This document shows positions 9,481 through 19,875 of a stretch of 64,000 nucleotides of DNA, piece after piece. The translations under genes were made by a program, and so were the position numbers. The notes beneath the pieces were generated by a model. That model made no database searches and was not told the origin of the DNA. It saw only the letters and a program-made list of their open reading frames with translations. The DNA is from Carettochelys insculpta (lineage: Eukaryota; Chordata; Testudines; Carettochelyidae): positions 113,470,501 through 113,534,500 of the forward strand of contig NC_134137.1 of the NCBI RefSeq assembly GCF_033958435.1, written 5' to 3'. Within the stretch, counting starts at the first letter, position 1, and every line of letters starts with the position of its first letter.

Positions 9481-11972
9481 TCAGTACAGTCCTATTTTTT
9501 TTTCAAAATTCAGTTTCATCCTCTGGATTTTTTCTCTCTATTTATCTATCGCTCCTTATATCTTTAATTTTGCAATGATTATGACAACCAGTGGGCAACA
9601 AGATCTCAGTGGAGACCTCAAAGGCAACCTTACAGTGAAGTAGTATGCAGATGTCTGCCCCAAGGTATTCTTATAAAACCAGATGGATACCTAGTGCAAT
9701 CTGACAGCTTGCGCCAAGAAATCTGAGTCACACCTACCTTTTCTTTCAAAGAGAAAGAAAGCACTCTGAGAACATTGCCAATTACTCTGTGATGGTACTG
9801 GCTAGTCAGACCATGTAATTCAATGAATACAGTTAAAGAAACAGACTTGAAATACACATATAAATAATTATTCAGCCCAAAAGGCATGAAGCCAAATTGC
9901 TCTAGGTGACTTCAACCTGCTCCCACTCACTTTGAAACTGGAAGATATCAGAGAAACATTCTGTTCTTGCTGCCCTTAGAGCATGAATTCAACTTCTTAT
10001 GCAGGTCATTCTCTCTCATACACTGTCCTTTGTTGAAGGCCTCTCTTTTCTTGGAGCACTTGCTGTTGAGCAATACTGGTAGTGACTCACCTTCCCAAAA
10101 TACACACATTCCACGGTACACAATGCAAAGTAATCTACTTACAGAAGTTTACATTAAAAAATAACAATAATGTCACTTAAAATCAGTAAGCATTTCAGTG
10201 CTTTGCATGAAGACATAGCTAACCATTCCAGCCAGGTCCCCTCTGCCCCTGTAGGGAGCATCAATATGTTTTTCTCTGTGATGCTTTGGGAGCTTTCTTG
10301 GAAGATATTTTTAAGCAAAGAATGGAGCAGCACACTTTCCTCACTGTACAACTTTTACAATGTATTCAACTGAGTGTAATTGATGGACTTTGGGGTAACT
10401 GAAAAAGCTGAGAGTTGGATAAATGACTTTTGGGATAAGTTAAATTATCCTGTAGCTATTAAATATTGCTGGTGCCCTGACTAAAAATTGCAGTTATAGT
10501 TTGGCACATGCGACAAATGAAAATGTTTATTTCAACCTCATTGAATGCAAAGTGGTCAAGGGAATTTCTCAAACTTCCAGAAATAATCAGGGCAAAAGTT
10601 TCAAAAAGTTAGAGTGTGTCTTGCAAACTGACTGTAAATTGATGCTCTTAAGAGCTGGTTGCTAGTGTAACCCCACTGTCCTCCTTTCTACACTGTTTTG
10701 AAGAATCTAAACTCATTAAAAGGAATGAGCATTAATATACTGAATAACACATGAATGTCCTTCATGAAGTTTTCCTTTTTGTTGCCAGGTAGAATTCCAT
10801 TCCATTCCATTTTAATGAAGTAAAATAAAATTAAGCAACTGGAACACCCATTAGAACTGTTCAAGGAAGACACAGGTCCTCTTGTATTCTGCTGTAGCAA
10901 AGTGAACAGGTGCTAAAGTAAAGGGACAGCAGGTCAATAATCTCTACCTAATGAAACAGTGCTGTTTATTATCAATGTACAGAATTATCTTTTTAAATGT
11001 ATTTTATGGCATTGCAAGCATGCCTGCCTAAAGATTGACAACTACAAATAAAAAGGAAACAATAGTTGTAAAAGTTCAGTCTGTAGACAAATTCAGGATT
11101 TTTCATACGTATTATGTTGGTTAGTTCAGTATGCATTAAGAGATTCTTATTTACAATTCTCTTGGCTGGAACTAAGAATACTGGCCCAGCTTCTGAGTTT
11201 TTGCACACTACATGCTCCATATAGGCTCTGGGCATCATATACTGAGCAATATTAAGTTCAAGTACAAATTTATAGAAAATGACTAGTTATCATTCAGCTA
11301 GCCAGGCAGGCAACAATATTCATGAGCTACATATATTTGTCTCTAAATAAGTCTGTAATACAGTCATTTGTTTTAACTATATTGAGGTATACACCCGTCT
11401 GGAGTTATATACACACCAATTAACAATATTTCTGTAAAATATCACGATAGATGTAGGGTACTATCCCAGTGATATGTGAAAGTTGAAGATACCATGTAGA
11501 AGGATCAGGACTGAAACACAAATCTGTTTCTTCAGCCCAGAATTTCTGATTTTCTCCCCCCTGCCCAACAATATACTGATCCTAATGTTCTCCAAAAATC
11601 TTAACTAAACTTTGGACCCTGGTATTTTTATACAGTAAAAGATAGTCCACTCTCTTTGTGTTGCTGCACCATATATTTCTTTCACTACTTATTTCAGTAT
11701 TTTTAATTTCACTTTTCCTTTCTGCCACAAAAATAATAAAAAAACCCAAAATAGGGCCATTCATCAGGATCCAGAACTTACTCTTTGTTCAGCAAGCAGT
11801 ATATAGAGACATTACAAATGTCATGGATTTCTCCATGAAATATCTTCATCCTAACAAAAATGTCAATTTAAGTTATATCATCTGGGCTTATTTTAATAAG
11901 AGATGGAATAGTTTAAATTGTTTCTTCAACTGACAGAGCCAAATGCTTTAAATAATACTCAGGGATTTTCTG
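9481..11972. other. AT-rich sequence without recognised features
   Basis: About 2.5 kb with only short, overlapping frames. Segments such as 10500-11400 look single-copy, but no exon, splice pattern or repeat end is convincing. A run CCATTCCATTCCATT at about 10798 is a trivial short repeat. Confidence 0.4.
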
Positions 11973-11975
11973 TTA

Positions 11976-12277
11976 GGCTATGTCTGCAGAGCAAGTGCTA
12001 TTTCACAATATGAAGGTATCAAGAAGTAACTGCCCACAACTAAGCAATGTGCCCTCCATTGGCTCAAAAGAGTTTTTGAGATAACAGGCATGTTCTTCCA
12101 GCATTCCTGTACATCTTATTGGATGAGCAGTACAGGGATGCCATAAAATAGGGCTTTATCTCATCAAGTAGCACTGTTTAGAACAGTGCTATATGCCAAC
12201 ATAGCCTATTTCAAAATCTACTTGAAATAAGTTATGCATAGCTTCTTTCAAGCTTGCGGTGCTGTGTAGACATAACT
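11976..12277. mobile_element. MITE with TTA target duplication
   Basis: A 302-bp element with ends GGCTATGTCTGCAGAGC and the complement of GCTGTGTAGACATAACT. TTA flanks both sides (11973-11975 and 12278-12280), as expected for PIF/Harbinger. The interior is AT-rich and encodes nothing. Confidence 0.75.
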
Positions 12278-12549
12278 TTAGGGATTGTAAACTGGAAAAC
12301 TGAAGTGTTTTCTGATATCCAAAGCCTATCTGATATTTTCTCTTGTCCATTGGTTAGGGCACAGAAGTCAGGAGACCCAGAACAAAACTTTGGCCCTTTC
12401 AAAGTCAATGTACACTTTGCAATCAAATTCAGTGAAACCAGGATTCCAAACCAATTTCTATTTCTGATTCTGACACTAACCTACTATGGAAATTTAGGTA
12501 AAATACCTCATCCTTATGCAACATCAGAATATAATAGTTATTGCATCCA

Positions 12550-12845
12550 AGAAGCTTAATAATTCTACCTGGTAGATTGACCTGGTCATGATTGATCTTC
12601 TGGGTTTGGTTTTGCACAACTAGTGGGGACTCACATATCAAAATATTAGGGATCAACAGACAACCCCTGTACTCCTCAGCCTCATGAGGAGTAAGGGACG
12701 TCAACATGAGAGTTTCTCCCATTGACCTCTATCAGTGAGGACAGCCAGGTAAGTCAAGTGTAGATAAGTCGATTCTAGCTATGCAAATACCATAGCTGGA
12801 ATTGCATTTCTATGATCAGCTTTAAGATATAGTGTAGACCTGGCC
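12550..12845. mobile_element. MITE related to the one at 36.8 kb
   Basis: The right end reads AGTGTAGACCTGGCC. The interior aligns by eye with the element at 36769-37066: CCCCTGTACTCC / TCCCTGTACACC, GGAGTAAGG in both, and AGAGTTTCTCCCATTGAC / AAACTCTCCTATTGAC. The left terminus is degenerate, near GCTTAATAATTCTACC at 12553. It is non-coding. Confidence 0.6.
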
Positions 12846-13840
12846 TTAGATGAGGCCCGCAGAGCAAGCTCTTTGTAAGTAGGGGATGACTGATTGGGGA
12901 TCCTCTTTCTAAATGCAATTCTGTGTCCTTGAATATTTCTTTGCGGGGCTTAATATATTCCCCTAAAGGAACTAAGAATTTTATTTGCACTAACAGAATA
13001 ATCTTCAGGTCAGCAATAGTGTAATGGAGATACACTTCATACAGCTACTATTACAGTATGCTGACACACAGGCCAAATTTTCACCTTCTCGGTATATTTT
13101 GGAAAGCATTATACGGAGTCAAACCCCGAGGCTGATTTATTCACAACCTTGAATATACATATTAGCAAACATTCCTAACCTTCTTCGAAGCAAGTATCAC
13201 AGAGCTGCTTGCTAAACAAAGCTTTGCATTTAATATACACACAAAACATTGGGAAAACCATTAAAAATACTTCCTTAATAAACCGAAAGGCTTTTTTATA
13301 CAGTAAATCTATCAGTGCTTAACTCTGTGTGAGTTTCCTTACATTGAGTACTGTTACCTTGCACAAATAAGGAATGGATGTTTGGTTTGTAGCTTCAGCA
13401 TTACAATGTAACATTTTATAGAGAATTCACATTTCTGTAATTTATCGAACATATGTAAACATATTCTTTCCTTCCACTATTTCAAAGACTATTTCTCAGT
13501 TTATAGTATGGCTAACATGTAATGTGCATTTCTGCAGTGCCTTCACAGGAAATTGCATAGCTTTTTAGTCAGAAAACTAAAAGCTTGTCTTATCTGAAAA
13601 CAAGAGTCTGGTGCCTCCTTATAGATAGCAGCATTCAGTCCATTAGTTAATAGATGCCTTGTTTTCCCAGCTTGTCCTCAGATAAGAAATCTGCAGCTCA
13701 GTCTTACAAATTCAAGGATCTCAGCCCTGCCAGACATATCTCCTGATCTTACATTTATCAGCCACATTTGTAGACTATTCAGTAACTCTTGTGTTATTAT
13801 TTAAAAACTCCCTGACCTCTCACCCTTAGGTCAACTCTCA
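12846..13840. other. AT-rich sequence without recognised features
   Basis: About 1 kb with no repeat boundary and no supported reading frame. Confidence 0.4.
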
Positions 13841-14257
13841 GGCTATGTCTTGATTGCAGGGATTTGTTGACAGAGGTTTTTGTTGGAAGATACTTTCTGA
13901 CAAACTTCTGTCGACATGTCATGGCCAAAGTGCCAAGCAGATCTCTGTCAACAGAGAGCAGCTTGACTGCTTGGCCACTGTATTGGCAAAATGACAACTG
14001 GAAGCAATGCAGACAGGGCTGCCTGGTGTCCCAGAAGCACTATCGGTTCACAGAAGTCCCCCCTGGAATGTCCAGACCACCTTTTTGTTGTCAACAGAGG
14101 TGTTATTCCTTGTGGGGAGTGGGTTACAGCTGTCAACAAAAGTGTTGTGTTCTGTTGACTTACTGTCAATAGAATGCCTTGGGAATCTGGATGCTCCATG
14201 GGTTTTGTCAGCAAAATGGCTGTTTTGCTGACAAAATCCTCTAGTGCAGACATAGTC
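13841..14257. mobile_element. MITE with TGTCAACA-rich interior
   Basis: About 417 bp starting GGCTATGTCTTGATTGCAGG and ending GTGCAGACATAGTC. The inside repeats TTGTTGACA/TGTCAACA-like motifs in both orientations (for example near 13862, 14088 and 14132). The overlapping frames of 74-103 codons here are all mutually shadowing and follow the inverted structure, so none is called. It sits only 17 bp upstream of the palindromic family B copy. Confidence 0.6.
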
Positions 14258-14274
14258 ACTGGCTATAAGTATAT

Positions 14275-14710
14275 GGCTACATCTACACGTGCCCCAAACT
14301 TCGAAATGGCCACGCAAATGGCCATTTCGAAGTTTACTAAAGAAGCGCTGAAATGCATATTCAGCGCTTCATTAGCATGCGGGCTGCCGCGGCGCTTCGA
14401 AATTGACGCGCCTTGCCGCCGCGCCGCGCGTCCAGACGGGGCTCCTTTTCGAAAGGACCCCGCCTACTTCAAAGTCCCCTTATTCCCATGAGCTCATGGG
14501 AATAAGAGGACTTCGAAGTAGGCGGGGTCCTTTCGAAAAGGAGCCCCGTCTGGGCACGCGGCGCGGCGGCAAGGCGCGTCAATTTCGAAGCGCCGCGGCA
14601 GCCCGCATGCTAGTGAAGCGCTGAATATGCATTTCAGCGCTTCTTTAGTAAACTTCGAAATGGCCATTTGCGTGGCCATTTCGAAGTTTGGGGCACGTGT
14701 AGACACGGCC
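14275..14710. mobile_element. Family B foldback MITE, copy 2 (near-perfect palindrome)
   Basis: A 436-bp element whose two 218-bp arms are almost exact reverse complements, centred between 14492 and 14493 at CCCATGAGCTCATGGG. It starts GGCTACATCTACACGTGCCC, ends with the complement of GGCCGTGTCTACACGTGCCC, and is flanked by TAT on both sides (14272-14274 and 14711-14713). The arms are GC- and CpG-rich (GCGGCGCTTCGAAATTGACG), unlike the AT-rich surroundings. It is the least decayed family B copy here. It would form a hairpin if transcribed or single-stranded. Confidence 0.9.
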
Positions 14711-14713
14711 TAT

Positions 14714-16861
14714 AAGACATAAAAAACCTGCCTGCTCACAGAAATGGTTTTCTATATAATAACAAGAGTAGCTACTGAGCATGCCCAGTAACGGCTGTAC
14801 TTTTTAAATGCTTTTGGGCCCTTCTTGCCAAATTCCATGCTTGAATCATGCGTGTCTTTTCAGAAGTCTGTACTTCCTCCCAAGGGCTTTTCCCCTTTCC
14901 ACAAGAACACAGTAAAATACTTCTGTATAAAATATGTTGGTTACAGTAGTTCCACCTGCATATAAGAGAAAATAAAATAAAATAAAATATACAAATTCCT
15001 ATTATATTGTATAATGTTCTTTAAAAGGTCCCTATTTGTGCCAGATAAACCGCACAAAACCTGTCTGTCTAAACACTAGCCATTAACTTTCAACTTCATA
15101 CAAATGGGGTTTAAATTTCTTTGAATTCACATCATCAATTTCGCTTGCTGATAATTTGTGCAAGCCTCAATACCACTGCCTTATGTAGGTCACAATCCTA
15201 CCGTTCTGTACTTCTTAAAATTATGAACTTGAGAATTTTAGTGGGAGAAAATTTGGGCTCTATCTCTTCGCAGAGGCCTTCTGTTGATAATAAAAAGGGG
15301 GCTGTTTCCTTTTGTCCATTTTGATTACTGTTGTTCAACTCCCTGCGCATGTGGACCAATAGTTAGAAGCTTAATTGTGTCATGAGGGCCAAAAGCTATA
15401 ACACTTATTCATTGAGTGTCGGTGTGTGTAATGCTGTACAAAAGCACAGAAGATATAATCTCTGTTTCACGGAAGTTTTGATATGGACCTTAATTCTTCC
15501 CTAAAAAATTAATTATGAAGAGGATAGTATTCCTTCTCACATTTGGTTGTTTTCCTTTCTCCTTTTAATGGGTGTTTCTAGTTCAGTGACTGATATATGT
15601 CCTTGTAGGTCTTGAATTTTAATGTTCCATTGATCAAAGACTTCTTTCTTTCTCTTTTCCTAAATTGAGACCATTGCATGGTATTGGGGAGGAATAAAAA
15701 AAGAACACACACAAAAAATCTGTATTGGTGAGGTACAAAACATGAAGGGTAAAAGCAGGGCATAAAAGAACCAGATTTATAGTGCCCTCATTACTTTGAT
15801 TTAATACTTCAATAAATTCATTTAATTTTTTTGAATATAAGACTGAACAATGTACTTTATTATTTCTTGCTGGCTTGCTGCCAACTACTTGAGGGGGAAA
15901 AACGAAACTCTTGCATTTTCAGAGCCTACTGCTATAATACTCCTATTTATTAAATAGTGGCTTCCAAAATGATGAAAGGATTGATTGATTGACTCCACCC
16001 ACCCACATGCATATTGCCACCTTTATTTCTACTTCCTTTTGTGGGGTAAATTTATAAGCTGCCACACCCAGGCTTAGCTTTGTCAAATGCAGGCCCTACT
16101 TTGTAAGATAGCCTTGGGGGAAGAAAAAGCAGACTGCTAAAAATGGAATATGGTTTACTTGATGTCTCACTTTTCAGTTAAAAATATTCATAATCTCTTG
16201 GTTTAGATAAAACATTGGATGCAACAATAACTTGAACATTATGAACATAGCTAAATGGCAGTCTAGTAGTGTGCTAGTGAGTGACTTGATGATGAACCGA
16301 AACTAACCTCCCCTCCCTGCCCCAAGTCACTGTTAATTTGGAACAAGTGAAGTTGTCAGGAAATTACATAATAATTTCCATGGTGAGGGCCTTTCTATAC
16401 TCGTGACTGGTTAGTTCATCTTGTTCAGTTGTCACACTATATGACCTTGATTACACCTACAACTGGGTTGACAAACTGGAGGTCAATCTGTGGTTTGTTT
16501 CAGTGGGTGCTGTATGGACTCACTAAATCGAATGCTGAAGGCACCCCTGTCAACCCCAGGACTCCTTGCAATTATGGTGGAGAAATTCAACCTAATGCAC
16601 ACTGACTCCAGCTACACTATTCTCATATTTGGAGTTGTGTACCTTAATTCAATGTTCTCCCCTCATGTAAACCTGGCCTATTACTCTAGAAGAGCTATGA
16701 GAATATACTGCTTCCCTACTTTAAACTGCCTCTTGCAACTTCTATCCATCTCTCACTTTGAAGAGAAAGTAAATTTATTCAAGAAGAGGTTTTCCCCTCA
16801 AACACAGAAATATATCCCAGTCTATTCCTCTAAATATGTGATTAGTCCCAGATAGTGACTA
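14714..16861. other. AT-rich sequence; one AAAAT tract, possible MITE remnant
   Basis: No gene is recognised. An AATAAAATAAAAT microsatellite sits at about 14968-14990. The piece at about 16440-16681, with TGATTACACCTACAACTG at one side and TAAACCTGGCC at the other, may be an eroded member of the TCTACAC MITEs, but the ends are too poor to call. Confidence 0.4.
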
Positions 16862-16978
16862 GGATCAGAGGGGTAACTGATAGTCTGAAGGTGCATCTGA
16901 TGAAGTGGATCTTTGCCCACAAACGCTTATGGTCCACTGAATCTGTTAGTCTACAAGGTGCACAGGACTTCTCCCAAA
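16862..16978 (+). repeat. Penelope-like element end, second subfamily
   Basis: Matches the widespread reptile repeat with CATCTGATGAAGTGG, TTTGCCCAC, TCTGTTAGTCTACAAGG and GCACAGGACTTCT. The same subfamily occurs at 45236-45363. It contains a hammerhead-like order CTGATGA (16897-16903), a helix and GTTA (16945-16948), but the GAAA block is changed to AAAC, so it would be inactive. Confidence 0.55.
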
Positions 16979-17110
16979 GAGCAGTAACTATTATAAAAGT
17001 TAAAGCATTATGAGAAAATAAGTGCTATGATCGAACTAATTAGCATCTCTTAATATACTTTATAACATTGATATAGAAATTCCCAAGAAAACAGTATGCC
17101 TCAAATAACA

Positions 17111-17305
17111 TTATTTTGCAGCATCTATATCTTTGTATTGCAATTCTACATCCTTATCCTGTGTTTTGTTAAACCTTAAATCAGTTCTTGAAAGTTCTTG
17201 TTCATACAGATCAACATTTAACTTGCCTTCTTCATTAAAGGGAGCCATAACTACATAATTATCATTCTCAGCACAGAACAAGATGTAAACAAGATCAACA
17301 GGCAC
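17111..17305 (-). CDS. Unidentified 64-codon frame, possible exon or relic
   Basis: A frame on minus ends in TAA and reads FCAENDNYVVMAPFNEEGK, then LYEQELSRTDLRF and DKDVELQYKDIDAAK. The composition is hydrophilic and acidic/basic, like real protein, with a balanced codon set, in a region where chance frames are usually short and hydrophobic. Its start is not convincing: the first codon is GTG and an in-frame stop lies two codons upstream. A pyrimidine-rich run ending CTGTGCTGAG (near 17266 on minus) could be a splice acceptor, which would make it the last exon of a gene. I do not recognise the family. It could equally be a decayed retroelement or processed-gene fragment. Confidence 0.25.
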   Translation of the reverse strand: MPVDLVYILFCAENDNYVVMAPFNEEGKLNVDLYEQELSRTDLRFNKTQDKDVELQYKDIDAAK

Positions 17306-17735
17306 GTGTCAAATTTTTTTTCTGATACGTGATGGACTTTATCACTTTTGAGAAATCAGTTCAGGATAAACTCAGTGATCTAACATCAATCGCATGATCA
17401 AACATGCATTTACCCAGTTTAAAATAATAAAAATAATCATGTCCTAGATGTAGTTATCCTGTAACAATGCTCCTACAACATGCCTTCATTTTCTAAAGAC
17501 TTTGAAATAATTTGTTTTCTCTAAGCTAATTTGTATCTTGTCAAAGTGAAATTGCAGTCTTACAACCAATGGGGGTATAACTGCTCTCATTCCATAAATA
17601 TCAGAGTCATCTACATAAATATGTACAAAAAGGTCCCCGTGGATTTAAAATATTTTATATATGAATAGAAAAATACAGAGGCAGTTTAAAAAGTGAGTTA
17701 TGTAAGAGGCAGGCTTCACCTGATATAGCTCATTC

Positions 17736-17747
17736 TTTCCAACACTA
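17736..17747 (+). repeat. Left target duplication of Penelope-like palindrome
   Basis: TTTCCAACACTA here matches TTTCCAAGACTA at 17972-17983 in 11 of 12 positions, bracketing the palindrome. Confidence 0.6.
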
Positions 17748-17971
17748 GTAACAGAGAGGAAGCTGTGCTAGTCTATACACTATCAAAACAAAAAGCAGTC
17801 AAGTAGCACTTTAAAGACTAGCAAAATAGTTTATTAGGTGAGCTTTCGTGGGACAGACCCACTTCTTCAGACCATAGCTGGTCTGGCTATGGTCTGAAGA
17901 AATGGGTCTGTCCCACGAAAGCTCACCTAATAAACTATTTTGCTAGTCTTTAAAGTGCTACTTGACTGCTT
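17748..17971. mobile_element. Penelope-like element, palindromic terminal segment
   Basis: A 224-bp insertion made of two inverted copies of the same terminal sequence (17791-17880 and 17882-17975), meeting near 17881 at ATAGCTGGTCTGGCTAT. Each arm holds AAAGCAGTCAAGTAGCAC, GTTTATTAGGTGAGC and CCCACTTCTTCAGACC in one or other orientation. The same sequence forms the ends of the 1-kb copy at 45.4-46.4 kb. It carries no coding sequence, so it is a severely 5'-truncated, inverted copy. Penelope elements are known for inverted and LTR-like terminal arrangements. Confidence 0.75.
17819..17870 (-). ncRNA. Hammerhead ribozyme-like motif in Penelope-like end
   Basis: Read on minus, the order is CTGAAGA, A, GTGGG-TCTGT-CCCAC (a perfect 5-bp helix), GAAA, GC...GC, then TA. 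This follows the type I hammerhead plan: CUGANGA, helix II, GAAA, a short helix III and a NUH cleavage triplet (CUA). Two weak points are visible: an extra A between CUGAAGA and helix II, and a helix I of only about three pairs, two of them wobbles. The other arm (plus, 17894-17945) has a helix II base-pair broken by G to A. Hammerheads have been reported in Penelope-like elements, which supports the reading; activity is untested. Confidence 0.4.
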
Positions 17972-17983
17972 TTTCCAAGACTA

Positions 17984-19161
17984 ATGTTTCTCTACCATCG
18001 TGTAGACAAAATTATATTCTCTCTTAGATCTGGGAATATTACAGAATTAGTGAGACTGTTTTTTTCTGAAAAATGCTCAAAATGCCTAAGCTCTCAAGAT
18101 CTACAAGTAAGCTGTCTGAGGAATTTAAAAAAAGCCATAAAAACAGACTAAAAGAAAACAAAACAAACAAAAACAACTCATTTAATTGATTCCTAAATAA
18201 ATAATCTCAGGATGGACACCCAGGAAACCAGTACATATAGAACGGATGTTTTCAGTATTAGCAAAGTGCTCCTCTGTTTGTTAGAATAGTGTTCCTGAAA
18301 ATGTTGCCCTCCTTCATTAGTGAGCCCAACAATAGAGTGTTATAGTAAGAGGCAGAATGTCACAGCTACAATAAGGTAGCAATGGCTGATGTAACTAATA
18401 TAAATCTCTACAAATGTGCCGCAAGTGGAACTGCCACTTCTTGGAGCCTGCATGTACATACAGGAAAGCTATGGAAATGGCAGTTTGTAGAAAACTTAGC
18501 AGAGGGCATACCTCCCCATCCCACCCCCCCACAACCAGAATTCCTACAAAGTACAGGCAGAGAAGAGATGAATGCTCCACTCTCAGGCCTCTACATGGAA
18601 CTAGGAAAGGGACTGAAAGTATTATCAGGAACATGATTCCACACCCTCCTTGGCTCTAGAAAGAGCTGGGATTGAAGGTGTCCTCCCTAGCATGGAGATG
18701 AGAAAGGAAGTGGAGGACAAAGAAGAGGAGGATCTCTGTCTCTGCAGGCACCCAGGAGAAGAATATTCAGAAGGTTGTCCTCCAGCTGCTGAATCCTGGC
18801 CTGGAGCAGTTTGGAGGGGGCAGGGAATTTTCCTCTTACACCTGTAGGAGGGATGAATGGGGAGAAAATGAGATCCAAAAGACTGAATGGGAGCTCAGGA
18901 AGAGGGAATAGGTTGTTCTTCACTGGAACTGAATGGCACAAAGTCCTGCTGGAGTCATCACACTACAGTGTACACAGCAGAAGCAGTGGATCATAGAAGG
19001 TAGGGTGGCCTCAATCAATGCCCATAGCAGGGCCAGGAGAAGAGACGAGGAGCAGTACTAGGAAACAGTGAGGTCTGATGTCAACTGTCATCCTTTCAGG
19101 GAACCAGAGGATCAGCAATAGCAGGGATAGGGCAGCTGGCTTGTACAAGATGAGTTAATTA
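17984..19161. other. Unassigned sequence
   Basis: About 1.2 kb. Frames of 60-84 codons at 18380-19000 overlap on both strands and none has a recognisable domain. The 18600-18850 part is purine-rich (GAGGA repeats). No repeat ends are seen. Confidence 0.4.
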
Positions 19162-19872
19162 GGCTACGTCTACACGTGCAGCCAACATCGAAAGAGCTTA
19201 TTTCGATGTTGCGACATCGAAATAGTCTATTTCGATGAATAACATCTACACGTCCTCCAGGGCCGGCAACGTCGATGTTCAACTTCGACGTTGCTCAGCC
19301 CAACATCGAAATAGGCGCAGCGAGGGAACGTCTACACGTCAAAGTAGCACACATCGAAATAGGGATGCCAGGCACAGCTGCAGACAGGGTCACAGGGCGG
19401 ACTCAACAGCAAGCCGCTGCCTTAAAGGGCCCCTCCCAGACACAGTTGCACTAAACAACACAAGATACACAGAGCTGACAACTGGTTGCAGACCCTGTGC
19501 CTGAAGCATAGATCCCGAGCTGCCGCAGAAGCAGCCAGAAGCCCTGGGCTAAGGGCTGCTGCCCACAATGACCAAAGAGCCCCGCAGGGGCTGGAGAGAG
19601 AGCATCTCTCAACCCCCCAGCTGATGGCCGCCATGGAGGACCCAGCAATTTCGACGTTGCGGGACGTGGATCGTCTACACGGTCCCTACTTCGACGTTCA
19701 ACGTCGAAGTAGGGCGCTATTCCTATCTCCTCATGAGGTTAGCGACTTCGACGTCTCGCCGCCTAACGTCGAAGTTAACTTCGAAATAGCGCCCGATGCG
19801 TGTAGATGCGACGGGCGCTATTTCGAAGTTGGTGCCGCTACTTTGAAGTAGCGTGCACGTGTAGATGCAGCT
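19162..19872 (+). mobile_element. Family A MITE, copy 2
   Basis: A 711-bp element with ends GGCTACGTCTACACGTGCA and the complement of AGCTGCATCTACACGTGCA, flanked by TTA on both sides (19159-19161 and 19873-19875). It is very similar to the 50-kb copy across its full length. The subterminal zones repeat ATCGAAAT and CTTCGAAGT in both orientations. It carries the same GC-rich core with CCTTAAAGGGCCCC as copies 1 and 3. It is a derivative of a two-gene Harbinger element and makes no transposase. Confidence 0.9.
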
Positions 19873-19875
19873 TTA

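Noticed and set aside
13864..14259. Overlapping 74-103 codon frames on both strands
   Set aside because: They lie within a MITE with inverted TGTCAACA-type motifs, which keeps both strands open.
14340..14610. CpG-rich stretch resembling a promoter CpG island
   Set aside because: It coincides exactly with the arms of a palindromic MITE and ends at its borders.
16897..16948. Hammerhead-like motif in the second Penelope-like subfamily (also 45245-45296)
   Set aside because: Helix II and the GAAA block are damaged in both copies here, so neither is called as an RNA feature.
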